This document shows positions 11,472 to 22,890 of a stretch of 64,000 bases of DNA, piece by piece. Under the pieces are notes generated by a model. The model was given only the letters and a program-made list of their open reading frames with translations, ran no database searches and was not told where the DNA came from. The DNA is from Brachynemurus nebulosus (lineage: Eukaryota; Arthropoda; Insecta; Neuroptera; Myrmeleontidae). The number at the start of each line of letters is the position of its first letter. Position 1 is the first letter of the stretch. The position numbers and the translations under genes were made by a program. Where the stretch lies: positions 22,606,375-22,670,374 of the forward strand of contig JAPWDM010000011.1 in the NCBI GenBank assembly GCA_035578155.1, written 5' to 3'.

Positions 11472-12739
11472 ACCTTACGAAAACAAGTATCCACCGTTAG
11501 TCTCTCTTCTCAATTAGATTTAGTTGAAGGTAAATGACAGAAAATTGCATTTGTATGTTAAAGCTCGACCTCACGCAAAAAGAGAAAAAAGCTGAAAACT
11601 TTATTTTGGCGGACTGGTTTTAAAAAATAGTAAAATTAATTTCAGTTTTAAACTCAAAAGTTTTATTTATCATCAAAGCTTGCCTTCCCCTGCTTGGTAA
11701 AAGAATTAAATCTGTTATAGCAACTATACTTTTTTTTATTTCCAAATAAAACATCGAACATTAGCTTTCTGTAATAGATAAATTTTAAAATATGTACAAG
11801 ACTTGGCGAATTCTCAGCTTTTTTTTCTTTTCTTTTTTTCTTTTAGTAAGTCAAAAAGAACGTGCAAAAATTGAAACTTTTTTCTTAAAAAAAATTAAAA
11901 ATTCCAAAACTTACAAATCCGATTAAATAAATCTATATACAAATCCGATTAAATAAGATTCAAAAACTTTGATACTTGTCAACTTTTGTAACATCTTGTA
12001 CTTTTAAAACACTTTAAAAAAGGTCTACAAACTATAATAACTTTATAATTTATAAGAAAAAGTTCAAAATAGTTTTGGAATTATGTCAATTTTTTTATAT
12101 CATTTTGTTACGTGACTTATTAAGTCATATACCTACATAAAGTACATATTTACACGTAAAAATAAACGTACAGTTTTGTACAAAATAATTACATTAGAGA
12201 AAAAAAGTTTTTGTAGTTTGTGGTGATATAATTATACGAGTGTAACATTATTTTGCACAACGCTGTACATTTGTATGTATAATTATATAGGTTAACAAAA
12301 TTATTCGGTGAACTAATAAGACTGGTATAATGTACCTATTGGCCTGGCTCACTCCGTTCCACTATAATTTCATTAAAACAAACAATTGATTCAGTTTACG
12401 TTCATAATTGGATACACAAAAGAATTGAAATTCTTCGTCCATATTTGTGTGGTATCTCATTTTGACGTACCATATTTTCAATTTAATTTTCCCGTCTAAT
12501 TCAATTTTCCTACTATTTTCATTTGTTGGTTCATATCTTCGTTTCAGTGTATATAGATGTACGTGTCTACTTTTTTTTCTGGTTAATTATTGCTTGTTTT
12601 GATAATGATGTTCTTGATAAATGGAACTAATTAAATTTTTGTGCTTCAAAACATCGGAAAAAAACTTTTCTTTATATTATTTTGTTACTGTTTGCGCTTG
12701 ATAAAGTACACAGAAGTTTAAAATGTAGAAAATATTTAA
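11472..12739. other. AT-rich DNA, nothing recognised
   Basis: Homopolymer-rich DNA with a near-duplicate of about 19 bp (ACAAATCCGATTAAATAA) repeated side by side at about 11917 and 11941. There is no gene and no element end. Confidence 0.45.
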
Positions 12740-12968
12740 TTAACCCGTTTAGTACCGCCATATATTCCAATTTTTTAGATAAAAAATGTAATATCTCTAT
12801 AAGTTTAATTGCAAGTGTGGTACATTTTGTCTAATTTATTTACAGTATGACCGGTCTTTACTATACAGCCTCCAGTTATCGATATAAAACAATGCACACT
12901 CGTCAGTTGAATTTTTTCTAAAAATTAGCATGACGAGCTGAGCTCGTCATTAGTCCTAAAGGGGTTAA
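12740..12968. mobile_element. TTAA-flanked (piggyBac-like) miniature element
   Basis: It starts TTAACCCGTTTAGTACCG and ends with AGTCCTAAAGGGGTTAA. The ends are inverted copies with a few mismatches and lie within TTAA on both sides, the target duplicated by piggyBac-type transposons. A short palindrome ACGAGCTGAGCTCGT lies just inside the right end. It is 229 bp and non-coding. Confidence 0.6.
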
Positions 12969-13278
12969 AAAGTATTTAATAATATATCTATACTTAGGTA
13001 TAATAAAATTGTAACGCAAGGCAACTGGCCAGGAAGTAATGTTTCACTCCGTCTGCTTCCTCAAAGAGGAACTCAAAATTTCATACTTTATTAACCTTTT
13101 GCACTCAAACAAAAATAAACGTGTTTCTCGGCTAGCTCGTCAGACATGTAACACATGACATAAGGCATGATTAACATTCCTATTTTATTTTTTTAAAACT
13201 TGCTACCTTTTTTTCAAAGCTCGAATTAAATCTTTTAAATGTTCTTTTTGCTAGATTCGTTATTTTCAAATGATAGTT

Positions 13279-14282
13279 CGGTAATTATGCAGAAGCACGG
13301 CTCCACCTATTTTTGGGTCTAAAAGAAAAACTAATAATCCGATTTTAATGATTTTTTTTTTTAAAATGTTCGTCGCTACGGCGGATTAATTTAAAAAAAT
13401 ACTACAAATTGATACCGATAATGGAAAGGCTGGGAAACTGTTTTAAAACTTAACAAAATTCACTTTTTTCAAATTTTCTTTTGTCATTTAGTGTGTGTGC
13501 GTTTATATGTGCGTCTGAGTGCATAGTCTAGTAAAACTGACCAAACTAAATACTTTTTCAAGAATAAAAAAATCAATATCTCGTTGCATTTTCGAAATAT
13601 TAAACGTGGAACTTAGAAAAATTGACTTAATTTTGTAAACTACGATTACCTCACCGCCATGATTTGAGTGCATATTCTGGTAAAATTGATCAAAATAAAT
13701 AAGAGTAGATGATATAAAAACTAGGTGGTGAAGTTAGTTAAGGTTAGGTTAGTTTAGTTAGTTTTGACAGTATATTTCGACTTTGGTATAAAAACTAGGT
13801 GGTGAGGTTAGGTTAGTTTAGTTAGTTTTTACAATATAGTTCGACTTTGATATAAAAACTAGGTGGTGAGCTTAGTTACGGTTAGGTTAGTTTAGTTAGT
13901 TTTTACAATATATTTCGACTTTGATATAAAAACTAGGTGGTGAGGTTAGTTAAGGTTAGGTTAGTTTAGTTAGTTTTTACAATATATTTCGACTTTGATA
14001 TAAAAACTAGGTGGTGATGTTAGGTTAGTTTAGTTAGTTTTGACAATAGACTTCGACTTTGACACACATGCATACAAAATAAAAAAAGAAAATCTAGAAA
14101 AAATTGAATTTTTTCAAATTTAACTACAGTTTCCCAGCATTTCCATTATCGGTATCGATTTGTAGTATTTTTTTAACTAATCCGCCGTGGCAACGAACAT
14201 TTTAAAAAATCATTAAAATCGGATCATTAGTTTTCCTTTTAGAGCCAAAAATAGGTGGAGCCGTGCTTCTGCATAATTACCG
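13279..14282. mobile_element. Foldback element with about 200-bp arms and a minisatellite core
   Basis: The left arm (13279 to about 13480) and right arm (about 14085-14282) are inverted copies, beginning CGGTAATTATGCAGAAGCAC at each outer edge. They share blocks for GGCTCCACCTATTTTTGG, ATCCGATTTTAATGATTTTT, CGGCGGATTA and GATACCGATAATGGAAA. A 6-bp direct repeat ATAGTT flanks it at 13273-13278 and 14283-14288. The core holds the 13713-14060 minisatellite. Long arms around tandem repeats are reminiscent of foldback elements, but the superfamily is not established. No coding remnant was seen. Confidence 0.8.
13713..14060. repeat. Minisatellite, five units of 74 or about 63 bp
   Basis: Units start at TATAAAAACTAGGTGGTGA at about 13713, 13787, 13851, 13925 and 13999. 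Spacings are 74, 64, 74 and 74 bp, and the last unit is about 62 bp. The short form lacks a block of roughly 11 bp (AGTTAAGGTT region). Each unit contains GGTTAGGTTAG and TTTAGTTAG, which resemble the insect telomere motif TTAGG but are not a regular telomeric array. Confidence 0.9.
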
Positions 14283-14412
14283 ATAGTTCAACGCGATCTA
14301 TTGTCCACAGACCCAGATTTTAATGTTTAAATGTAAAATGTGGTTGACATAATGGCCAAACCACCTTGTCATGCTAAACATGTTTTATGTATATATAAGT
14401 GCAATGGGTTAA

Positions 14413-15310
14413 TAATATCTAAACTAAAAATTTTATTAAGAAAAAAACTTGTGTCGAAATTTTTGCCAAATTTTTTGCTAGATACCAACTTAAGTACTGG
14501 TCTATACAAAAATAAACAAAAAATTAATTTTGATTTTTCTTCAAAATGGTACTGGCTTACAGTCTCGAAGACTCAGATTTACATTTATGAAAAATTTCCT
14601 TGAAACATTCAATATACTTGCTTAAAATTCGTGGTTGATCTGACCATTTTAGAGTTACGAAAGTGTTGCAACAATATATAATTGAAACATATCATAAGAG
14701 TTTAACGAAATAAAAGTGGTATTTTTACAAAAGAAAATGCTTCATTTATTAATAGCAAAAATAGAATACCATAAAGTAACACTGAAATCTATTAAATTTC
14801 GTGGTTAATCGTTTAAAACTAATCATTTTATTGACTAAAGAATGATAAAAAAAATCTTATAAACCGTTACACAAAGACAAATTAGTTACAATATTTAATG
14901 CACAAACTTAAAATTTACGGCATGATAATGGTAAACGATCTAGATAAAGTACTCTAAGATACTTTAGTCATATTTTGGTCGTATTTAAAATGCTAATGAG
15001 TTGTATTATTTCATCATTATCATCTTAACATAGACGTCATTACTATTCAAAGAAACGGAATGAACAAGTTTTGTCTATTTTTGTATTTTTATTTTTTATA
15101 TTTTTATTTAAATTTAAGTTTTTTTCTAATTAACGTGACATAGATAATAATCTTTTGTTACAGTGACAATGATTTGTTTTGTAAATCGTACTAATTGGCA
15201 AACATGTTAATTATTTACAGTTGTGACACTTATTCAGACGTAAATATTACTACGTACAGTATATACATATAGTACGCTGTACTGTGTATCATTAGGTACT
15301 ATTTACATAG
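14413..15310. other. AT-rich DNA with a dispersed-repeat copy
   Basis: Dispersed repeat B copy 2 lies at about 14705-14802 on the plus strand (AAAAGTGGTATTTTTACAAA, then ATTAATAGCAAAAATAGAAT and ACCATAAAGTAAC). Nothing else is recognised. The frame starting at 14340 crosses the end of the TTAA element and is incidental. Confidence 0.5.
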
Positions 15311-16603
15311 TAGGGTTGACCGGGGTAATTGTGAATTGGGGCAATTGTGAACGACGCCTATAATTTCTAAAATAACATTAATATTGTTAAAAATCAACTC
15401 TTAATATGTTTTTCTATCCTTTCTTAATATGCTATTAGAATTTCATAACAATTCTCCAAGTATTAGTACCTATCTTTTTTTTATTTCGAAAAAACCCTTG
15501 CAAAATTTTGTGTATCTTACTTCCACCAATCCTCAAAGAAAATTTTTTTAAATACATTTTCTTTTTTTAAAAGGTGATAAATGGTTAAAAGTACTTCTAA
15601 AAAGTGGTCTAAACCCTGAGATGGTTCCTTATTAACTGCTAAAGAAATTGGACAATTTATTACCAATTCACAATTGCCCCATGATTTTAAAATTGTGGGG
15701 TAATTGTGAACGTCATTCACAAATGCCCCCATTCGATCAAAAATTTCAGTAGTGTTCTTTTCAGAGTTGAAAATGTTGATGAAGATGATGGTGACATTAT
15801 TTCCGTTGTACAAACAATACAAAAAAAAAATTTGTGTAAAGAGCGATATGTTTTGTGTATCAATCTACAAAATCATTGCTGTGCTCTCTTACCCAATAAC
15901 AACTTACAAAAACAGAAAAATGACTTGTTTTCAATGTCTCTGTGAGTGTCCAAGGGCAGTAGGATTAACACAAAACCATTTTTTTCAGTTACAGTATTAG
16001 ATCTAATAGATTGTTGTTTTTTATTCATGTTAACTAAATGTATTCTCTTGAATTTCCTTGTTTTTGTGTGAAAATCATCTAATTTTTTGCTTTTTTTATA
16101 TGATAAAATGACAAAATATCATCAAAATATCATTTTTAGCTTGTAATAAACTTATTCCTACAATTTTTGTTATTTTTATTTAACCTTGATTTTTGGTACA
16201 AATTTGAGGTGTAGGTAACTTGCATTAAACAAAGAGAAATTGTGACCGTTAAAGTATGATGAAAAATTTGAAAGTGAGGTAAATGTGAAGAATTTGAGTT
16301 GGGCTTTACTCTGATGTACCTACCTCACTTCTCTTGTAATCGATTCTAAATAATTTTTCTGATAGCATTCACTTTTATCCCAAAATTCATAAGATTTGCA
16401 AAACCGTACCGAGAAAATGTGAATGGCTTATAAAATTTTTGTTTTTCATACGAATTTTCTCAAAATTTGTGTGGTGCATCCTGAATAATGTAGAATTAAA
16501 AATAAAACAACCATAATGTGATATATAAAATAAAAAAATACTTAAAACAACGCTTTTATCTCAATTCATGAAAATCCATTCACAGTTACCCCGGTCAACC
16601 CTA
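15311..16603. mobile_element. TA-flanked, pogo-like non-autonomous element
   Basis: The ends TAGGGTTGACCGGGGTAATT and its inverse (AGTTACCCCGGTCAACCCTA) are near-perfect TIRs of about 24 bp flanked by TA. The inside repeats the terminal phrase (GGGGCAATTGTGAA, CAATTGCCCC, GGGGTAATTGTGAACG). The plus-strand frame 15706-15945 contains FRVENVDEDDGDI, which loosely resembles the acidic C-terminal region of pogo/jerky-type transposases. That is a weak similarity from memory. Opposed frames of 101 and 82 codons are shadows. Confidence 0.75.
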
Positions 16604-17098
16604 TATACGGTGTCTATGTTTAAAAACATATAATGATGTAATATGGTAGAAAAAGTGAGCAGGATAAAAGTTCATTATAAAATTGATTACGTTTACAACC
16701 ACCATGGTTATAATAACTTTTCGATTAAAACAAAATACAGATTATATCTTTAAAATCTTCTATATATACATAGTAAGCTTATTCAGTTATGAGAACCTGG
16801 CACATATCGTATCGAAAATATCTTCCAAAAATATCGGTACAAATGCAAAAAAATTTGTATTGATTTTTCGTATTTTTGTTTACCTTCGTAAATATTCAAT
16901 ACAACGGTAGATTTGTTATTTGTTAATTTAGAACACTATGCTTTTTCGACAGTATGCATTTAGAACAATATGCTAGTTCGTTAAGATGCGCATATCAAAA
17001 TCGTGAATTCACGCGTGACTCAACGTGAATGTGAAATATTCCTTATGATCGGACGTGAGTTGACGTAATTGTGACACTTAAGTTTTTATTGTGGGTAA
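16604..17098. other. AT-rich spacer between two elements
   Basis: Nothing recognised except short local repeats such as GAACACTATGC and GAACAATATGC near 16930 and 16960. The frame at 16683-16910 is low-complexity. Confidence 0.4.
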
Positions 17099-17106
17099 CT
17101 GTGTGA

Positions 17107-17850
17107 TAGAGATGTCGATTTCAAATCGATTAATCGAAAATCGATTAATCGAAGCTTAAAAAATTGATTCTTTCTTCGATTTTTTTCATTTGAATCGATT
17201 CATGAATCGATTATTTAAAGTAAGAGATCGATAACCGATTTTTTCCAAAAATAACTTCATTTTAATAGTAATTCTACAAAGAAACATGTGTTAAAATGAA
17301 ACACCAAAAACTGTATTGTTAATTGTCACTTTTTACTCGTTATATCAACGAACCCCTCCTATAGCTCTATATAAGTCAGACTATTAATATAAAAGGAAGG
17401 AAGAGACCACCTATCTGTGCAAACGACGATCCCTTTCCTACAAAAACGACTTATTTAGAAAACATTTTTTGTCAATTTGTTTGAAATTTTTGAATAAACT
17501 TGGTTTAATTCGTGGTATTCATCCTACATATTCAATTGCCTTATTTTTTATAATTATAATTGAACTCATTCATCGCCTTTACAAATATAATGTAAGGCGT
17601 TCATCGCCTTTACAAATATAATGTAAGGCGTTTTTACACGATATTACCGATATTACCTATGTACTATAAAGTAAGTCCTTTAAACAAAAATTATCAGCTA
17701 ATTTTATTAAACTTTTCAAAATTTCGATTTTTTAGATCGATCTCACAGTATCGATCTTTTTTTGGCCGATTTTTTTTTGAATCGATTTTTTTGATTTCGA
17801 TTTAAATCGATCCAAAAATCGATCTTTTTTCTGGAGAATCGACATCTCTA
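17107..17850. mobile_element. hAT-type element, TAGAGATGTCGATT family, copy 1
   Basis: The ends TAGAGATGTCGATT and AATCGACATCTCTA are perfect inverted copies. They are flanked by a perfect 8-bp duplication CTGTGTGA at 17099-17106 and 17851-17858. Both subterminal regions are crowded with ATCGATT/AATCGAT motifs. Compared with copy 2 at 41945-42513, this copy has a tandem duplication of a 30-bp hairpin unit (CGCCTTTACA facing TGTAAGGCG) at about 17572-17632. No transposase remnant was seen. Confidence 0.9.
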
Positions 17851-17858
17851 CTGTGTGA

Positions 17859-19481
17859 GCTTCAAACAATAGAGTACTTGACTGAATTTAAAAAAAAAAA
17901 ACTACTCTAAATGCTTTGATTTTACACATCAGTTAAACGATTTATTTTATTTTCGATAAATTCTATAAAAATTATCAAAAAAAAAAAAATAACTATCCAA
18001 TTTTAAATGAAAATATTGGCGTGAAAAACACCTCATTGTAATGCCGTCACGATTTGAAGGCAAACAAGCGTCAGTGTCAATCTTTGTAACCTCAAAACAT
18101 TGATTATACTCATAAAATGTCAAAAAGAAATAGCAAGTATGAATTTTGGTCGATTGTTATTACTGTATATTCAAGCTAATAGAAATATTCAAAATAAAAA
18201 ACAATTTCACGTCGTCGATGAAAATTGTCAAAATCGACATGTTTATTTCCAAAGTGTTACGTCATTTTCAAAAAATGTCGCGTTTTCAGTATTTTGAACC
18301 GTAGTTGAGAATTAACGAGTTTCAAAATTCATTGTGATTTATATTAAATTATTTAATATTTGGCATAAATTTTAAACACAGTTAAGCGAACCACAAGTTA
18401 AGACCCTTTGAAATTATAGGTTCATTACTTTAGATATACTGATTTTTAACTAACTTGACGTAAAAAGTCAATATACGTAACTTTTTTCTCTCGTTTTCTT
18501 ATGGGTTGAGAATGTTCACAAAAATTAAACAACTTTTCACTTTCTAATATGAGTTTTAAAAATATGGAATAACTCATTTGCAAATGTGCATGAGTGTAAA
18601 AAAAAAATAATTTTTTCGTTCGTGGTCCTACATGAGTAGAAAACTATTTATAAGTTCATGACTATGCCTGACTGTGAATAAAAACTCACTCACGAGCACA
18701 TCTGTCGTTATAACGATTAATCATAAAATCGTCTTCAATTCACAGGTTAACGAACTAAAGATACCATTTTTTTGATGTGCCACGCCAGTGCCAGGGAAAG
18801 GGAAAAATTCTCCAGCAAAACCATCTTTGAGATTTAGCAAAGCTATATTTAGGTCAGAACTTTTTATCTTTCTGGCTTCATTTCAAAGTATAGCTTGAAA
18901 TGCTCGAATCATTTGTTACATATCAAATATCTGTAGGAAAAATACAATTCTTATCAGACAGATGTATGTATGTACAATTTAAAATTAAAAGAGACGTTGC
19001 TGATGATACGACTATACGGATGTAGGCCATTCATGATTTTATTTATTTGGTAGATTGCTTTGGAATGTTCAATTGCTTACTTATCTTGATGGGAATCGTT
19101 GTTGTTATTAAACTGAAGAAAACAACTTCTTTTTTAACAAATTGCTTACTACATCAATTCCACTTGTTCTCGTTTTATTCAAAATATGTATTTTTGTTTT
19201 GTGAATCTCCTGGTCTTTTTTTATTTTTCGTTTGGTTGTCCTACTTACTTTTAATCAATACGGAACAGGACTATACTTCTTTTTACAATTTTTGTGTCAG
19301 ATAAATGTATTTAAACAGAAGGTATTTTGGTAATATCGTTTATACAAATTTTAATAAAGAACTCTAATGAAATGATTCAAGTGAAGGATTGTGATCACTA
19401 GAATCAAAATGATGATAACAGGTTGAAATCAGCAAAATCCTAATGACCATATTCACCAAAACATGTAAGAAGTTAACACAA
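17859..19481. other. AT-rich DNA, nothing recognised
   Basis: Poly-A tracts near 17890 and 17980. Frames at 18100-18297 and 19047-19304 show no recognisable domain. No paired element ends were found. Confidence 0.4.
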
Positions 19482-19483
19482 TA

Positions 19484-19573
19484 AAACTGATATTTTTGCA
19501 AAATGAAGTATTTTATTTATTGATAGCAAACATGGAATACCATAACGTAACGCTCAATTTTATTAAATTTTCT
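19484..19573 (+). repeat. Dispersed repeat B, copy 3
   Basis: It carries GATATTTTTGCAAAATGAAG, then TTATTGATAGCAAACATGG and AATACCATAACGTAAC, matching the copies at 14705-14802 and, inversely, 6925-7035. It forms the first part of an otherwise unrecognised 80-codon frame. Confidence 0.55.
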
Positions 19574-20359
19574 GAAAAAATCCTTTCACGTTTCTTGTTG
19601 TTTAGAAAAGTCATACCAGAGAGAAAAATGCATTATAAAATATATGGCAAAATAAACATGTACACTTATGGGCGGGCCCGAATTTACTTTAAGTGCTGCC
19701 CTGGGCACCGTGAAAAATGCCGTTCCTGTAAAAAATGACATCAAAACTTTTCCCTGAAAAAAAAAGACGCTGTGAGCAGCGGAGCCCCATCACGGAAGCC
19801 GAATTTTTCCCTTCATCTTCGGCATTGAATGTCTACAAGCGAAGTGTGATTGAAAGTCTACAATAGATTTGTCATTTTGGTGGTTTCAAAACTGATGATC
19901 AGTGTCCGGCTAATCGGGGCTTTAAAAAAAGTTTTAAGTTTTTATTAAGAGCTGAATCGCAGTAAATTTCAATTTGGTGCCGATGGCGTTAGCAGGAAAA
20001 AAGCCAACAAAATTCATACGAAGGCATTCCTACCCATGCTTATCCGCCAATTGCCTTTGTGTTTTGTTTTTAAATATTAAAAAAGGACCTTAAATAGTAA
20101 ACTGGAAGGCCTTTATAAAGATATTTTTTCTTTCCAAAAAATCCAAAATTTTTTATTTTATAAATAAAAATCCAAAATTCCTACTTTATAAATAAACATT
20201 AACTTTAATAATATTTTTAAATTACTTAATATGTATGTATTGCATTTGTTATCAAAGTAAGTTAATTTTTTTTTAATTTTTAAATTTACTATTCGCCTAC
20301 TTGTCTTATAATATAAATATAAAACATTTTAAACATATTTAACAATACCTCTGAATTCC

Positions 20360-21610
20360 GATGTAAAATGGGAGAAGTGGGGAAAAAAGTAATGTGGAAT
20401 CCCTAAAAGGCACTAACTGGATACTAATTCAATACATGTACAAAATTTCAGCCCTCTAAGTTTCCTTAGAGCAGGGGTTCTCAACCTTTCAGACTCTGAG
20501 CCCCCCTTCATACTTTAGTGTGAGGTCATGCCTCCCTTTACGGATTAAGTTAATTTCGACTTATATATGATAAATTGACTTACATTATGTTTGAGTAAAA
20601 TGAGTTTGAACTTAGGCTAGACATACTCTGGTAAGGAATATAAAATTATATTTTTTTAAATAGAAATTTTTATTACACAAATCATCGAAAGAATCACAAG
20701 TCAGCTAGTTTCTCACGCCTGGCCGGACGCTCACTTTACATTTTATTGAGTTAATAGCTATAAAGAAATTTCAATTATTGTGTGTTTGTGTCCAGCATCA
20801 AATTCAAATTTTTGTTGTTGTAAATATACATGCAAAAACAACTGTTTCAAAAACTATAAACTTATTTAATTTTTTTTAATTTGTTGACGCCTCCCCTGGA
20901 ATTCTTCCACGCCTCCCCAGGTTGAGAACCGCTGCCTTCGAGAGTCTCTAGACGTGTTAGAAAAAAGGCAAAAAAATCAAGGAAATATTGGCATAAAAAT
21001 CGTGGGGGTAAGGGTTGAAAGTTGAAACCTCCAAAAAGCAGTGGCTGGCTACTAACTTAACCTGTACACAAAGGCTTAAAAGTTGAGACCCTCAAAAGGC
21101 ACCCCCTTGATACTAACTCAATCCGAATACAAAATTTTAGCCCTCTAGGTTTATTTAGGTGACCTGTGCTAGTGGTACAAACTTCGAAAACGTCAAAAAA
21201 GTATGAAATTGTAGCTTAAAAATGGTGGGGGTGAAGGTAAAATATTAAAACCTCCAAAAAGCAGACCCTAGGTACGAACTCTATCGACATACCAAATTTC
21301 AACCCTCTAAGTTAATTCTAAGGGAGTGTGGGCGCGTTAGATCCAGCAAAAATGATTTTCCCCCCTCTACTCCCTCCAAATCATCCAATAAAGCTGAATT
21401 TTGGATATGTTGTAGGTAATTGACCGAAACATTATTTCTAACCGATTTGAAAAAGTTTTGTTGTTTTGTTGCCCCCCACCACCTCCCTAAGGGTTGGGTC
21501 GGATCCAGAATTTGCCCAAAATTTGACCCCACTTTGATAGTATGTGGTGCATCGGAAATGAGCCCCACTTACCAAATTTCAGCTCTCAACTTCCATAGGG
21601 GGACCCTACA
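20360..21610 (+). repeat. Divergent tandem repeats with CCTCCAAAAAGCAG blocks
   Basis: Related units recur around 20360-20470 (continuing after the hAT insertion), 20985-21060, 21075-21140, 21215-21310 and partly 21480-21600. Each shows GTGGGGGT-like, AACCTCCAAAAAGCA or AAAAGGCAC, then a TACTAACTCAAT-like block and CAAATTTCAGCCCTCTAAG. Unit lengths are irregular and divergence is high, so the array is old. Frames at 21299-21568 and 21420-21908 lie across these repeats and the (TA)n tract and are not genes. Confidence 0.6.
20472..20934. mobile_element. hAT-type element, CAGGGGTTCTCAACC family
   Basis: The ends CAGGGGTTCTCAACCT and AGGTTGAGAACCGCTG are inverted copies typical of hAT elements whose ends read CAGNGGTTCTCAACC. 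Imperfect TSDs CCTTAGAG (20464-20471) and CCTTCGAG (20935-20942) match at 7 of 8 positions. It is inserted in one unit of the surrounding divergent tandem repeat. It is 463 bp with no transposase remnant. Confidence 0.85.
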
Positions 21611-21628
21611 TATATTAAAAGGCAGCGG

Positions 21629-21629
<1 letters not shown>

Positions 21630-21694
<65 letters not shown>
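21630..21694. repeat. (TA)n microsatellite
   Basis: An uninterrupted run of about 32 AT dinucleotides. Open frames in both directions across it encode only IY repeats. Confidence 0.98.
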
Positions 21695-21698
<4 letters not shown>

Positions 21699-21999
21699 CA
21701 TTTTTTTCTAGATAATCGTGTTCTACGGGTCCGAAAACGGATAGCACCCCTACTCTCGCCGTTCTTACCGTATAGGCTGTATAAGTCTAACTTTTTTAGA
21801 AAGAATTTTAGAAAAGAAATTCTTTTTAGAAAAGAAATTCGATTAATAAAATATGACAAGCAAATAGAAAAATTTTATGAATTTGTAACTTTTTCCTACA
21901 AAAAATAAGTGGCGAGCAAAAAAAAACTTCAAATTGCCACATTATTGTGTTCCAAATTTTGCCGCCCTGGGTACTAGCTCCGCGTACCCCTAGTGCGAG

Positions 22000-22890
22000 C
22001 ATAGTCTGATTCTGAGAAATTAGCGTACTTTTGCTATATTTCAATGAAAAATGATACCAAAAATCTAAAATTTCAATAAAATTTTCCATATTGAACAAGT
22101 AAACCTGTTTAAACAAATATATAAAATCTCAGAATGATTAAAAAAGATATTATTAAAAAAAACAAAATTAATTCTTGGAATAGAGAAATTATTAACCTGA
22201 CAACGTCACGTTAAATGAGGCATGGGAAAAGATTTAAAAATGAAAGAAAATCAGTGCAGTTCAACATAAAAAATTTTCCATAAATCGCAGATTTTTTATT
22301 GCCTGTATACAATAAAACTGTACAAACTCAACGTCGTTAATATATTGTAAAAGAAATCAAGATCTTCATGCTCAGAATAGCATAGGTTTTGAATTATAAA
22401 CGGGTATTACTTTTCGTTAAAACATATTCCCATAACCAGCTATGAGAGCTGGCACTATATATAACATTACTTCAAATAATTTTGAATCATACTATACATT
22501 TTTTTACGTCTACAAGAGCAAACTCATATAAATTTAATAATCGTTAACGGAGAAACAAGCTTGCCACAGAATGATAGTGGTGTATGATATATTTAGCTCA
22601 CAAGCAGAATTAAACTAGGTTTTGATAACACAACTAATGTCGTCTACATAAAATATTCATTCGTAAAGTAACTCATCGGAGATGCCCGTACGTAATGTAA
22701 CTTGTGTACCTACATTATGCCTATAGTAGATACATGTCATACACCTGCTGGATCTTCATTTGCTGCACAAACCCATAACAGGCTTATAATGTATTAGTTA
22801 CTATAAAGCTTGTAGACTTACATTACAATTTTTACCCGATAAAATCATTATGCTGTTCAATTATTTAATATGTTGACGTGGAACCACACA
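22000..22890. other. AT-rich DNA, nothing recognised
   Basis: No gene, no paired termini and no dispersed repeat was recognised in this stretch. Confidence 0.4.

Larger units (their letters stand above)
13091..14412. mobile_element. TTAA-flanked element hosting a foldback element
   Basis: The left end TTAACCTTTTGCACTC and right end AAGTGCAATGGGTTAA are inverted copies with two mismatches, each beginning at TTAA. Removing the nested element at 13279-14282 leaves about 310 bp. The assignment rests on 13-15 bp of terminal match and the TTAA target, so it is less secure than the inner element. Confidence 0.5.
19662..22000. mobile_element. Possible large composite hAT-like element
   Basis: The left edge reads CACTTATGGGCGGGCCCG with CTGCCCTGGGCACC following. 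Near the right edge GCCGCCCTGGGTACTAGCTC and CGTACCCCTAGTG give a partial inverse. Between lie a hAT insertion (20472-20934), divergent tandem repeats and a (TA)n tract. The terminal match is short and no TSD was verified. The outer limits are a suggestion only. Confidence 0.3.

Noticed and set aside
13713..14060. Telomeric or subtelomeric TTAGG array
   Set aside because: GGTTAGG words are embedded in 74-bp units and not tandem pentamers; the array is inside a foldback element.
15517..15822. 101-codon minus-strand frame
   Set aside because: Lies in the terminal-phrase repeats of a TA-flanked element; looks like antisense of non-coding repeat sequence.
21420..21908. 162-codon open frame, the longest in the window
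   Set aside because: It runs through divergent tandem repeats and a (TA)n tract coding for IYIYIY. No domain, and an opposed frame of similar quality exists.
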